Of a stretch of DNA of 64,000 nucleotides, positions 44,505-55,586 are shown one piece after another (within the stretch, counting starts at the first letter, position 1; each line of letters starts with the position of its first letter). The translations under genes were made by a program, and so were the position numbers. The notes below the pieces were generated by a model. The model was not told where the DNA came from and searched no databases. It saw only the letters and a list, made by a program, of their open reading frames with translations. Origin of the DNA: Aedes albopictus (Eukaryota; Arthropoda; Insecta; Diptera; Culicidae); the NCBI RefSeq assembly GCF_035046485.1, contig NC_085137.1:38422566-38486565 (forward strand), written 5' to 3'.

Positions 44505-47500
44505 ACACTGGTCGACAGTGGATCACGCACTTTGACCACTTGTTCCATTTCTGATGCATTTTGGCCCGCTGATTCCGAATCTGACTTCGGAATCGCTGTA
44601 ACACGTACAGTTTTTGAGAAAAATATTTTTTTTTTTCACAAAATTTCATATTTTTATAAAAAATAAACTATTGTCTTTATATTATTATTTTTTTATCTGC
44701 TCATCTCAACCAATATTTATATTCGATAGATTTTGATCCACTGATTTAGAATCTGACCTTAGAATTTCAGTAACACGCACAGTTTTTGAGAAAAATTGGG
44801 TTTTATTCACAAAATTTCATATTTTCAGAGAAAATAAAATTATTGTCTTTTAAAATTTGAAGTTTTTATCTACTTATCTTAACCAATATTTTTTATTAAA
44901 TAGATTTTAATCAACTAATTCGTAATCTGACCTAGGAATTACTGTAACACGTGAAATTTTTGAGAAAAAGGGATTTTTATTCACAAAATTTTATATTTCC
45001 ATAGAAAATAAAATATTGTCTTTATAGTTTTATTTTTTTTATCTGCTCATCTTAACCAATATTCATATTCAATAGATTCTCGTATACTGATTCGGAATCT
45101 GACTTCAGAATTCTGAAACGCATACAGTTTTTGAGTGAAATAGGGTTTTATCCACAAAATTTATTTTTTTCTTAAAAAAAATGAAATATTATCTTTATAA
45201 TTTAAATTTTTCTCTGCTCATCATAAACAATAATTACTTTAAATGGATTTAAAATAAAATCTTTAACTGATTCAGAATGTGACTTAAGAATTTGTGTAAC
45301 ACGTACAATTTTACTTATAAAATTTCATAGAAAATAAACTATTGTCTTTACAATTTTTATCTGCTAATCTTAAACAATATTTATATTCAATACATTTTTA
45401 TTTACTGATTCGGAAACTAACCTAAAAGTGTTTGTAACACGTTCAATTTTTGAGAAAAATGGGGTTTAATTCGCAAAATTTTATATTTTCATAAAAATAA
45501 AATACTGTGTTGTTAATATCATTTTTTTATCTACTAACCATTACCAATATTTATATTCAAACGATTTTGATCCACTGATTCGGAATCTGACCTGAGATTT
45601 TGTGTAACACGTACAGTTTTTGGACTGAGTTCACGAATTAGCGCGGTACGTATCCCCGGCGTGAAAAAAAACCTGATTGTGCAAATACATAAGGACAATT
45701 CGCTGAATTCTTATCATACCGTATAATTTCTGTAGCACGTACAGATTTTGAGAAAAATAGAATTATATTTACATCATCACATATGGTCATTGAAAATAAA
45801 ATATTGTCTTTATGTTTTTAAATCTACTGCTCATAGAAACAAAAAATCATATAAAATATTATTTGATAAGCTGATTTAGATTTATTGCTCAGAAACTCTG
45901 TAAAACGTACAGTTTATTGTGAAAAAAACAGGTGAAACACATTTTTTACATGAAAAAAATGAATTTATGAAAAAAAATTATTTTCATGAGAATGTGAAAT
46001 TTTGTTGATAAAACCCAACTTGAAAAACAAAAATGAATATGTTACACCAATTCTAAGGTAAGAATAAGGAATAAGTGGATACATTAAATACAATCTATTA
46101 CGATCTAGTAAAAAGCTGTCCATTAATGACGTAGGGGTTTGTGGAAGGAGGGGAGTTTGAGAAATCTTTCGCGCCATACAAATAAAAAGTGGGTTCTCAT
46201 ACAAAAAACTGAACCTGGTACAAAAACTCTGAGGTTAGATTTCGAATAAGCAGATTGAAATTTATTACATACAAATATTTGTTTTGATGAGAGGACCATA
46301 AAATAAAACAAAAGTAATATTTTTTCTATGAAAATACTGAATTTTGATAATAAAACCCTATTTTTCTCAAAAAATTTAAATGTTACAGAAATTCTTAGGT
46401 CAGTTTCCGAATCAGTGGACCAAAATCTATTAAGTATAAATATTGGTGAAGATGAGTAGATAAAAAAAATAAAATTATAAAGACCATATTTTATTTTTTT
46501 TTAAATATGAAATTTTGTAAATAAAACCCCATTGCTCTCAAAACCTGTACGTGTTACTGAAATTCTTAGGTCAGATTTTGAATCAGTGCATCTTTTGAAT
46601 ATAGATATTAGTTATGATGAGTAGATATAAAATTTTAAATTATAAATTCATTATTTTATTTCACAAAATTTCACGTGTTACAGAAGTTCTAAGGTTAGTT
46701 TCCGAATCGGTGGATGACAATCTATTAAATATAAATATTGATTAAGATGAGCAGATAAAAAAAATAAAATTATAAAGACAATAGTTTATTTCCAACGAAA
46801 ATATGAATTTCATGAATAAAACTCCATTTTTTTTCAAAAATTTCACGTGTTACTGAAATTTTTTGTTCAGATTCTGAATCAGAGGAATAAAATATATTGA
46901 AAATAAATATTGGTTACGAACAGCAGATAAAATGAAATAAAATTAAAAAGACAATATTTTATTTGCCATGGAAAATATGAAATATGATGAATAAAACCAT
47001 ATTTCAAAAAATTTACGTATTACTGAAATTCTTAGGTCAGATTCTATATCAGTGAATCGAAATCTATCGAATAAAACTATTGGTTATGATGAGCAGATGA
47101 AAAATTCAAAATTATAAAGACAAGATTTTGTCTTGAATGAAAATATTAAATTTTGTGAATAAAACCCTATTTTTCTCAAAAAAATTACGTGTTACAGAAA
47201 TTCTTAGGTCAGATTTCGCACCAGTATATGAAAATCTAATAAATATAAGATTGGTTAAGAAGAGCAGATTAAAACAATTAAACTATAATGGCAATAGTTA
47301 ACTTTCTTCAAAAATATGAAATTTTGTGGAAAAACTACATTTTTCTCAAAAATTTCACGAGTTACTGAAATTCTTAGGTTAGATTTTGAATCAGTGGATC
47401 AAAATCAACTGAATAAAAATATTAGTTATGATTGGCAGATACAAGAAATAAAATTATGATGACAATAGTTTTTTTGAAATATGGTGAATAAACCCCTATT

Positions 47501-49098
47501 TTCTCAAAAAAAATCACGTGTTACTGAAATTCTTTGTTCAGATTCTGAATCAGTGGAACAAAATTTATTGAAAATAAATATTGGTTATGATCAGCAGATA
47601 AAATAAAATAAAATTATAAAGACAATATTTTATTTTCCATGATGCATGAAACCCTATTTTCTCAAAAATTTTACGTGTTACTTCTTAGGTCAGATTCTGA
47701 ATCAGTGGATCAAAATCTATTGAATATAACTATTGGTTATGATGAGCAGATGAAAAATTCAAAATTATGAAATTTTTTGAATAAAACCCTATTTTTCTCA
47801 AAAACTTTACGTGTTACAGAAATTCTTAGGTCGAATTCCGAGTCAGTATATAAAAATCTAATATATATAAATATTGTTTAAGAAGAGCAGATGAAAAAAA
47901 TTAAAATAATAAAAACAATAGTTTATTTCTATTAAAATGTGAAATCTGTGAAAAAAAAACATTTTTCTCAAAAAAGTTACGTGTTACTAAAATTCTCCGG
48001 TTAGATTTTAAACCACTGGATAAAAATCAATTGAATATAAATATTGGTTATGATTGGCAGATAAAAAAATTGTAATGACAATAGTTTATTTTCTATGAAA
48101 ATATGAATGAAACCCTATTTTTCTCAACAATTTTACGTGTTACAGAAAGTCTTAGGTAAGATTCTAAGTCAGTATATAAAAAATCTAATAAATATTAATA
48201 TTGCTTAAGATGAGCAGATAAAAAAATGAAAATTATAAAGACAATAGTTTATTTTCTATGAAAATATGAAATTTTGTGAATAAAACCCTATTTTCTCAAA
48301 AAAATCACGAGTTACTGAAATTCTTTGTTCAGATTCTGAATCAGTGGATCAAAATCTATTGAAAATGAAAATTTGTTATGATCAGCAGATGAAATAAAAT
48401 ATAATTATAAAGACAATATTTTATTTTCCATGAACATATGAAATATGGTGAATAAATCCTTATTTTCTGAAAATTTAACGTGTTATTGAAATTCTTAGGT
48501 TAGATTCTGAATCAGTGGATCAAAATTTATTAAGTATAACTATTGGTTATGATGAGCAGATGAAAAATTCAAAATTATAAAGACATGATTTAGTTTTGTA
48601 TGAAAATATGAAATTTTGTGAATAAAACCCTATTTTTCTCAAAAAAAAAATACGTGTTACTGAAATTCTTAGGTCTGATTCCGAGTCAGTATATGAAAAT
48701 CTAATAAATATCAATATTGCTTAAGATGAGCAGATAAAAAAAAAACAAAATTGAAAATAGAAAATATAAAATTTTGTGAATAAAACCGTATTTTCTCAAA
48801 AAAAATACGTGTTACTGAAATTCTTAGGTCAGATTAAGAATTAGTGGATCAAAATCTATTGAATATAAATATTAGTTATAATAAGCAGATGCAAAATTTA
48901 AAATTAAAATACCAATATTTTATTTTCTATGAAATGAAATATAAAATTTTGTGAATAAAATCCTATTTTTCTCAAAAACTGTACGTGTTACAGGAATTTT
49001 GAAGTCAGATTCGAAATCAGCGGGCCAAATTCCACTAGAAATGGAACAAATGGTCAAAGTGCGTGAAAAAAGTTTCAATTTTGTCGACTAGTGTAATG
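44505..49098. mobile_element. Giant foldback-like structure with ~170-bp satellite arms
   Basis: About 4.6 kb. The ends are inverted: ATTACACTGGTCGACA with CGCACTTTGACCACTTGTTC at the left, and the inverse of ATTACACTAGTCGACA with CGCACTTTGACCATTTGTTC at the right. Next to each end is CAGCGGGCCAAA or its inverse. The left arm (to about 45950) has about 9 head-to-tail monomers of ~170 bp marked by GTAACACGTACAGTTTTTGA. The right arm (from about 46220) has about 17 monomers in reverse orientation marked by TACGTGTTACTGAAATTCTT. Monomers are AT-rich and diverged. A MITE fragment lies at the centre. No coding frame. Whether it moves as a unit is inference, and I found no clear target duplication. 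Confidence 0.8.
46111..46205. mobile_element. MITE fragment at the centre of the giant inverted structure
   Basis: CTGTCCATTAATGACGTAGG, GGAGGGGAGTTTGAGAAATC and CGCCATACAAAT resemble one half of the G/C-run TIR family (2662-2820, 51974-52131). The other half is missing. Confidence 0.5.
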
Positions 49099-49099
49099 T

Positions 49100-49480
49100 A
49101 TTCTTTATTCTTTTGAAGGAATTCCATTCTTTCACTTTTCGACGCTTTGTCCTTTCGATTGTTTGGCATTCGATCTTTTGGCATTCGACGTTTTGTCTTT
49201 CGACGTTTCATCATCGCTAATGGTCGCTAAACGTGGAATGCCAAAATGTCAAAAGGAACAAAATGTCGAAAGGACAAAACGACAAAAACGACTAATCCAA
49301 GCAAACAGTGAGTTCTTTATTCATTTGAAGGAACCTCTTTCCTTTACTTTTCGAAGTTTCGTCCTTTCACTTTTTGGCATTCGACGTTTTGTCCCCGATG
49401 CTGGTTGGGTGTCAAAACGGCGAAAGACTAAAACGTCGAAAATTGAAAGAATCAATTGTACAGGTACTCTTCGATCTATT
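49100..49480. repeat. AAAACGTCGAAAGG repeat, copy 2
   Basis: Same words and inverted order as 42755-43095: TTTCGACGCTTTGTCCTTTC first, AAAACGGCGAAAGAC later. It contains two successive versions of a TTCTTTATTC...TTTTGAAGG lead-in (about 49110 and 49318). Confidence 0.75.
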
Positions 49481-49519
49481 TCACGGTCATCACGGTCTAC
49501 CTACACAAAAGGCAGGGAT

Positions 49520-52500
49520 TTATATTGAGCCATTCCTTCCTATAATTCTCCATGGATTTCTTCTAGTATTCCTACCAGTTTTCCAGCTTGTAATTCCTCC
49601 ACAGGATCAAGTATAGAATCGTCCAATATTTTTTCCTGGAATTACTTCAGATCTTCCTCTCGAGTTTTGTCCTGGAATCCATTCGAGTATTCTTCTAAGA
49701 ATTCCTCCTGGAATTCTTTCAGATATTCCTCCAAAATTCTTCCAGAGATTTCTCCCATGGCTTCTTCAGGTATTTATCCCAGGATTTATTCCAGGGTACT
49801 CTCAAGCACTCCACCTTGTTTTATTTCACTGATTTCTCGAGGGATTTCTATAGGGAAGAATGTCTTCTGGATTTCCATCAGAGATTCTTCCCGGGATTTT
49901 TCAGGGATTTCTTCCGGCATTCTCCCGGGATTCTTTCAACGATTTCCCCTGGGATTCCTATCGGGATTCTGTCTGGAGTTCTTCCATTCATCGTTCCCGG
50001 GTTTCTTTCAGGAATTTATCCTGCGATTGCTTGGGAGGTTCAGGGAATTCTTCAGGATTTTGTTCTAAACTTCCGTTAGGAATTTATCCCGAGATTCTTT
50101 CATTGATTCCTCCCGATATTTCTTCGGAGATATTTTCGGCATTCCATCAGGGATTCTTCCCTGGATTCATTTACTGATTTTTTGCGGATTATTCCCGAAA
50201 CTACATCAGGGATTGCTCCAGGATTATTCCTGTGTTACTTCATATAAGTATTTTTTCTGAGCCTCCTTCAGAGATTCCTACCGGGATTTCTTCTATGATT
50301 TCTCTCAGGTTTCCTTCAGAGATTCCTGTGGAAGTTCACTCAGGGATTCTTCTCGGGAGTCATTCAGAGATTTGTTCCGGTATACTAAGATTTTTTCGTT
50401 GATTTTCTCTGGGACTCAGTCATTGACCCCTCACGGAATTCCACCTGTGATTCCATCCAAGTTCCTTCACGTATTATTCTCGAGATACCTTCAGGGATAC
50501 CTGAAGGAATTTTTCGAAGTTTTCTTCCGGGATATCTTTAGATATTTCGCCCAGGATTCCGTTAGAGATTTCTTCCAGACTTCCTTTTGAATTTTTTTTC
50601 AGAATTCGTCTCATTTTTACCAGATTTGTTTTAAGGATTCCTTTCAAGAGGCATTTATGGATTCTTTCAAGAATTATTCTTGGGATTCATTATAAGATTT
50701 CTCCCGAGATTCTGTCTGACATTCCTTCATTGATTTCTCCCTGAATTTCTTAATGGATTACTCCCGGAACTTTTTCCGGCATTTTTTTCATGTATTCCGA
50801 GACTACATAATACATATTATGAGCTGATCACCAGGAATTCCTCCAAGATTCTTTCTGAGTTTTCTCCTGATATTTTCCAAGGTATTTCTCCCGGATTCAT
50901 TTCATCGATTTATTCAGAAATTTTTACAGAAATTCATAAGAGGATTCCTTCGTTGAGACCTCACCGGATTCTTCCATTGACTATTCTCAGTTTTTTGTAT
51001 ACGGGGTCCCCTCGAGTTTCTTTTAGGTGTTCTTCCATCTTCCTTCAGGAGTTCCCCTCGATATTTGTTTAGGGATTTCTTCAGAGATTCCTTCATTGAT
51101 TTTACACGGATTTGTTCCAGTGAGTTCTTCCGACATTCTTTCAGGGAATATTTCCGAGATTCTTACAACGATTCCTCTTGGAATTCCTTCCTAGGTTTTT
51201 CCTGCGAATCCTTTCAGGATTCTTTAAGTATTTTTTTGTTCTAGGATTCTCTTAGATACTCCTCCTGAGATTCTTCCAGGGATTGTTCTCAAGATACATT
51301 CAGAGATTTGTGCTGGGATACTTTCAGTATTCTTTCAGGAATTTCTTCAGTATTTCCGTCTCTAGATAATCGCCTGGACCTCCAGTGCTCCAGTAGGGAT
51401 TCCTATTAGAATCCTCTGGTGATTCCTCCTGCAACTCCCAGAGATTATCTCAGATAATTCTTCCGGCATCTAATCACGGATTCCTCCCGGGATTCCTTCA
51501 TTGATTCCTCCCGGGAGTCTTTGGGGATTTCTTCCGGCATTCTTTCCAGAACTCTTGCATGGATTTTTCCCGAGACTGCACCAGAAATGGTCACCAGAAA
51601 TTCCTCTAGGATTCATCATAGGCTATTTCTGCCGAGATTTTTAAGGTGTTTCTGACTCCACACGGGTTTTTTTCTTTGGCTATTCTTAGTTTTTTTTTTA
51701 TAGGGATTCCCCCCGAGATTCTCTCAAGGGTTCTTCGAGAACTCTTATCGAGATTTCTTCAGGGACTTTTTTTTTAGATTATTTTAGGCATTCCTTCTAC
51801 CATTCTTTCGGTAATTCCTCCTGATATTTATTTAGGGATTTCTTCATTGATTCTACAAGGATTTGTTTCGGCGAGATCTCACAAGATTCTTGCAGGGAAT
51901 TCCTCCGATATTCTTACAATGATTCCTCCTGGGATTCTCTAAGTATTTTTTCAGGATTTTCTTAAATGCTCCTCTGGGGTCATCCATTAAGTACGTCACT
52001 GTCCTAGGGGGAGGGGGGGTTTGTGAAAGTGTGACAAGCAATGTATTAAGAATAGGAAAAATCCGTACGTGGGTGGGAGGGGGGTCAAGAATTCCCTATT
52101 TTAGCGTGACGTACTTAATGGATGCTCCCCTTGAGATTTTGCCATGGATAGTTCTTGGGATTCATTCAGGTATTTGTGCTGGGGTTCTTCCCTTCATCAG
52201 GACCTCCGGTAGGGATTCTTTCTGGAAATTCACTGGAGATTCATCCTGCAGCATTCATAGCTAAATTCTTTCCATATTTCCTCCTGTAATTTGTCTATGG
52301 ATATCTTTTTGAACTCTTCTTCGAGTTTTTCTTATCGGTTCTCCGAGATTTTTATCAGATTGCCGCTCGATATTTTTGCCATGAGTTCTACGAGTGATTT
52401 TTCAGGAGTTACCCATGAGTTTTCCCGGGGTTGCTCTTTTAGAGTTCCTTGTAGGCCTTCTAATAGAGTTTGTCCCGGGATTACACCATAAGATAGCTGT

Positions 52501-52835
52501 AGAAGCCCAATATTACTACTCACCATTCTTCACAGTAATTGGTTTGGGATGTCACCCAGAGTTTCTCTCGGGATCTCTGCAGGAGGTCTTCCTAGGATTC
52601 ATTCGAAAAATGTTCTCGAAATTTATTTTCAAAATTACATCCTTGAGAAGCTCGCCAGAATTTATTTCAGTGGTTTTTCAGAGCTTTTCTATGAGTTTCT
52701 CATAGGTTTCCAAGAATATCTTCTAGAATTTATCCAAAATCCTCTGCCGGTTTCTACCGGCATATCTCCAGAAGATTTCTTTCAGAGGTTTTCGCTAGGA
52801 TTACTCCCAGGCCGGGAGGAATATTTCATCGTGCT
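49520..52835. repeat. Degenerate GGAATTC-type repeat, long pyrimidine-rich block
   Basis: 3.3 kb of GGGATTCYTYCNGG words at about 15-bp spacing, broken only by a MITE (51974-52131). Its first kilobase is the right copy of the segment at 43520-44500. The many open frames here (for example 49667-50068) carry 5- and 10-residue pseudo-repeats, as expected from a 15-bp period. Confidence 0.75.
51974..52131. mobile_element. Small TIR element, G/C-run family, copy 2
   Basis: Left TCATCCATTAAGTACGTCAC and right, inverted, CATCCATTAAGTACGTCACG, with G-run interiors. Same family as 2662-2820. Confidence 0.8.
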
Positions 52836-52837
52836 CC

Positions 52838-52966
52838 TACTGACTTTTCGAACCCTCTAAGCAGAATATTCTCTTCGAATAAGTGGAATCAGTTTTCTAC
52901 CTTTTAAGTCCACCCTCCTATGCTTATTGCTTATCGTTTGACAGATATGCGTATTTCGACAACCAT
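52838..52966. repeat. Dispersed repeat shared with 8841-8990
   Basis: TGACTTTTCGAACCCTCTAA to CAGATATGCGTATTTCGACA. Same order and strand as the first copy. Confidence 0.65.
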
Positions 52967-53076
52967 TGTACACTCTTAGAAAAAATCATGTAAATTTATG
53001 TTCACTTGGATGCACATAAAAGGAGCGGCCCGTTTGACACAAATTTACGTCTTCTATCACACCCTTAAATGAAACA

Positions 53077-53250
53077 ACACAGCGCACGAGTAACTTTCAC
53101 GCAGCGAGCAAAAAGACAAAAGAATTTTCACGCAGATTTGTGTAACACCGGATCAGCACATTTTTTGTGTTGATCCGGTGTTACACAAATCTGCGTGAAA
53201 ATTCTTTTGTCTTTTCGGTCGCTGCGTGAAAGTTACTCGTTGCGCTGTGT
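53077..53250. repeat. Near-perfect palindrome, ~83-bp arms
   Basis: ACACAGCGCACGAGTAAC on the left and GTTACTCGTTGCGCTGTGT on the right, around a loop of about 7 nt near 53163. Only a few mismatches. A transcript would form a long pre-miRNA- or siRNA-like hairpin. Confidence 0.85.
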
Positions 53251-53341
53251 ACATCGAGTTCTGCGTGCACAAATAAAATCGAGCTAGTAATCGCTAGAGC
53301 CGAAGCGAGAGATTAAACATATGTAAGTTAAAATAATGAAA

Positions 53342-53406
53342 AGGATTCGAACGCTGGTTCGCTGATTGAGAGGCACGTACTATACCTCTCGGCTGTATCA
53401 CCGAGT
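53342..53406 (-). other. tRNA-like segment in a TIR element (A and B boxes)
   Basis: On the minus strand ACAGCCGAGAGGTAT resembles a pol III A box and GCGTTCGAATCC a B box, at tRNA-like spacing. No complete cloverleaf. Closely related to the segments in the 445-bp elements at 54728-55172 and 55587-56032. Confidence 0.6.
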
Positions 53407-53564
53407 TGTGAGACAAATGATAATTGTATTACTGTTTCTACATATCTGGTCAGATAGGTTTGTTGACATCTTGTGCAACCAACTCGAACTTACATGATGG
53501 ATGTAAAATTAAGTCATATTTTCCATTCAGTCATGAAATGTTTACGTGCGTTGATGGTTTACGT

Positions 53565-54560
53565 CAGTGCTTCCCAAACTGTGCGCCGCGGCGCCCTGGT
53601 GCGCCGCGAACCTCTCCCAGGTGCGCCGCAAGATTTTGGCTTTTGTGACGAAACAAAAAAAAACAAACTCGTTATTTGTATTGCGGAACAACTTTTTTTT
53701 ATTAGTAAAACTAGTGTCGCTCATATTTTTTAAATCTTTCCTGAATCTTTGATTGTTCCATAGGATTTCTTATATCCTTTTTAAACATATCAATTGAAAT
53801 AACATTTTAAAATTTCAAGTTTTTTGAAATTGTTTTTGGAATCCCTTAGCTTAGCTTTTGATTTTACTACAACTTGTCCAAAGTTTTTAATATCAAGAAC
53901 ATTAATTACGTCCTTTTCAGAATAAGTACAAGGTCTTCGGAACAGCTTAGCGGCATGCAGGTTTGCCGATCTGGTAGTGTAAAGATCTAGCTTTGACCTT
54001 TTTGAACCGAACTGTTTCATCAGTACTGCCGCAACCTCGCTGAACTCGAATAAGTTTGTTATGCTCGGTTTCATCAATGGGGTTATATATGGCTAATCCA
54101 GGCCCAAAGGGTTAAGTTGAAATTTATGAAAATAAGTTCAATCAAAGCCCACCTGGCAGGTCTTTACAATCTCTTCATGTGTTCCAGATTGCCGAAATTT
54201 TCCAAAATAAATGAAAGTGTTGCTTTGCAATTTCCGCAAAAAGTTGAAGCTTTATTTAAGTTCTGTGTAGCCATTTTCATGCAATAAGAACTCTTTAATT
54301 ATTGCAAACGCTTTAGGCTAAATTGTTGAAATTCAGCAGCTTGTTTACATCTGAGTTTCTTTAATTTAAAAAATAGTTGGTTTTCCAAATATTGAATTCT
54401 GAAAACATGATATTAGAGAAGTGTTTCACGATTTTTTCTTGCACACTGTAAAGTGAAAGTTGCCCAAAATTTAAAAAACTTTGTTCAAAACTATGGTGCG
54501 CCGCGACATTTTTGGAAATGTCAAAGGGCGCCGCGATAACAAAAAGTTTGGGAACCTCTG
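53565..54560. mobile_element. hAT-type DNA element with 8-bp TSD
   Basis: 996 bp. The termini CAGTGCTTCCCAAACT and, inverted, CAGAGGTTCCCAAACT are flanked by a perfect 8-bp duplication GTTTACGT (53557-53564 and 54561-54568). GCGCCGCG-rich sub-ends follow. An 8-bp duplication and CAGNG termini define the hAT superfamily. The inner frame 53790-54077 (minus) has no clear transposase motif, so the copy is probably non-autonomous. It splits the element at 52970-54599. Confidence 0.9.
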
Positions 54561-54727
54561 GTTTACGTCACGTGTAAATTCCTATTTTTTTAAGAGTGTG
54601 GTTTTCCTAAGTGTTAAGCCTGGAGCACATAGCGTCCGTTCCGTCGAGGTTTGCGTTTTTTTGACAGTTTTCCCATGGGAAATGTGTCAAACTACTGTCA
54701 CGCACACGCAAACGTATGCATTGTGTG

Positions 54728-55172
54728 CACAGCAAATAATTTTGTAATTTCCAGGCGCGTAATTTCTGGCGATGTATCCATTTTTTAACGTAATTTCATT
54801 TGGTTACATCGTTTTCCAACATTTATCACACTCACCATGTAAACCCTGTTTGGCAATGGAAAGTATCAACAACCCCATTTCAGCACATACCTAGAAGCAG
54901 TATCATATTTATCACCTACCTTCTAACTCGGTGAAATAGCCGAGAGGTAAGGGATATGCCTCGCAATCAACGGATCTGTGTACGAATCCATGCCAATATT
55001 TTACTTATATATGATTCATCTATCGTTCCGATTCTAGCGATTGCTAGACCCTCTGTCAAGCTGCGGCGGCTAATTAGCTGCGTGGAAGAGATGTAATCTG
55101 TACATCACTTTTACGACGCGACTGATGTGCAGCGGAAATGATGTGATATTACAAGATTTTTTTTTGCTGTGT
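54728..55172 (+). mobile_element. 445-bp TIR element with tRNA-like core, left copy
   Basis: The ends are CACAGCAAATAATTTTGTAA and, inverted, CACAGCAAAAAAAAATCTTG, so the element has its own ~20-bp TIRs. Inside is a tRNA-like segment (54927-54993) with A box TAGCCGAGAGG (54937-54947) and B box GTGTACGAATCC (54978-54989). A nearly identical copy lies in reverse orientation at 55587-56032. Confidence 0.8.
54927..54993 (+). other. tRNA-like segment of the left 445-bp element
   Basis: A box TAGCCGAGAGGTAAGG and B box GTGTACGAATCC, 30 nt apart as in real tRNA genes. The acceptor stem is not conserved. Related to the segment at 53342-53406. Confidence 0.6.
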
Positions 55173-55186
55173 AGAAACTCCTGACG

Positions 55187-55580
55187 GATTTTCACAAAAA
55201 ATCTAGGAAGGAACTATGCCTGAAGTGATTCCTGAAAGAGAATGCCAGAAGGATTTTCTAGAAGAACGCTAGAGGGAACTCTTTGATGAATGCCAAAAGG
55301 AACTCCTGATGAAATCAAAACTTGGTAAATTAGAAGAAGAAGTAACTGTTGGAGTTCGAGGAACTCGTGATAGATTTTCTGAAGAAACTCTTGGAAGTGT
55401 TTCAAGAGAAACTAGTGTGAATGTTCCAGAAAAAACAAGAAAAACTGAAGAAATGCCAAGACACTATCTGGACGAGTTCCAGAAATATCCTTGAGGAATT
55501 TCAAGGAAATAAAATGACTTACTAGATTATTTAGCAAGCCCAGAGCAATCTTAGAAACATGCTTGAAGGTATCTTAGAAA
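55187..55580. repeat. Degenerate GGAATTC-type repeat between the paired elements
   Basis: Purine-rich words (GGAACTCCTGATGAAATC, GAAGAAACTCTTGG). This is probably the original target into which one or both 445-bp elements inserted. Confidence 0.55.
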
Positions 55581-55586
55581 TAATCT

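Larger units (their letters stand above)
52970..54599. mobile_element. TIR element with hairpin, tRNA-like segment and nested hAT
   Basis: The left end ACACTCTTAGAAAAAATCAT and inverted right end ACACTCTTAAAAAAATAGGA bound it. Without the 1-kb hAT insertion (53565-54560) and its extra 8 bp it would be about 630 bp. It contains a near-perfect hairpin (53077-53250) and a tRNA-like segment with A and B boxes (53342-53406, minus). No transposase frame. Confidence 0.75.

Noticed and set aside
49667..50177. Overlapping frames of 87-133 codons with Ser/Phe/Pro/Gly-rich repeats
   Set aside because: All three plus frames are open across the same DNA because the repeat period is about 15 bp; there is no coding signal.
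54601..54727. Possible further small element between the outer TIR element and the 445-bp element
   Set aside because: Contains GAGCACATAGCGTCCG and TGTCAAACTACTGTCACGCA but I could not define paired ends or a duplication.
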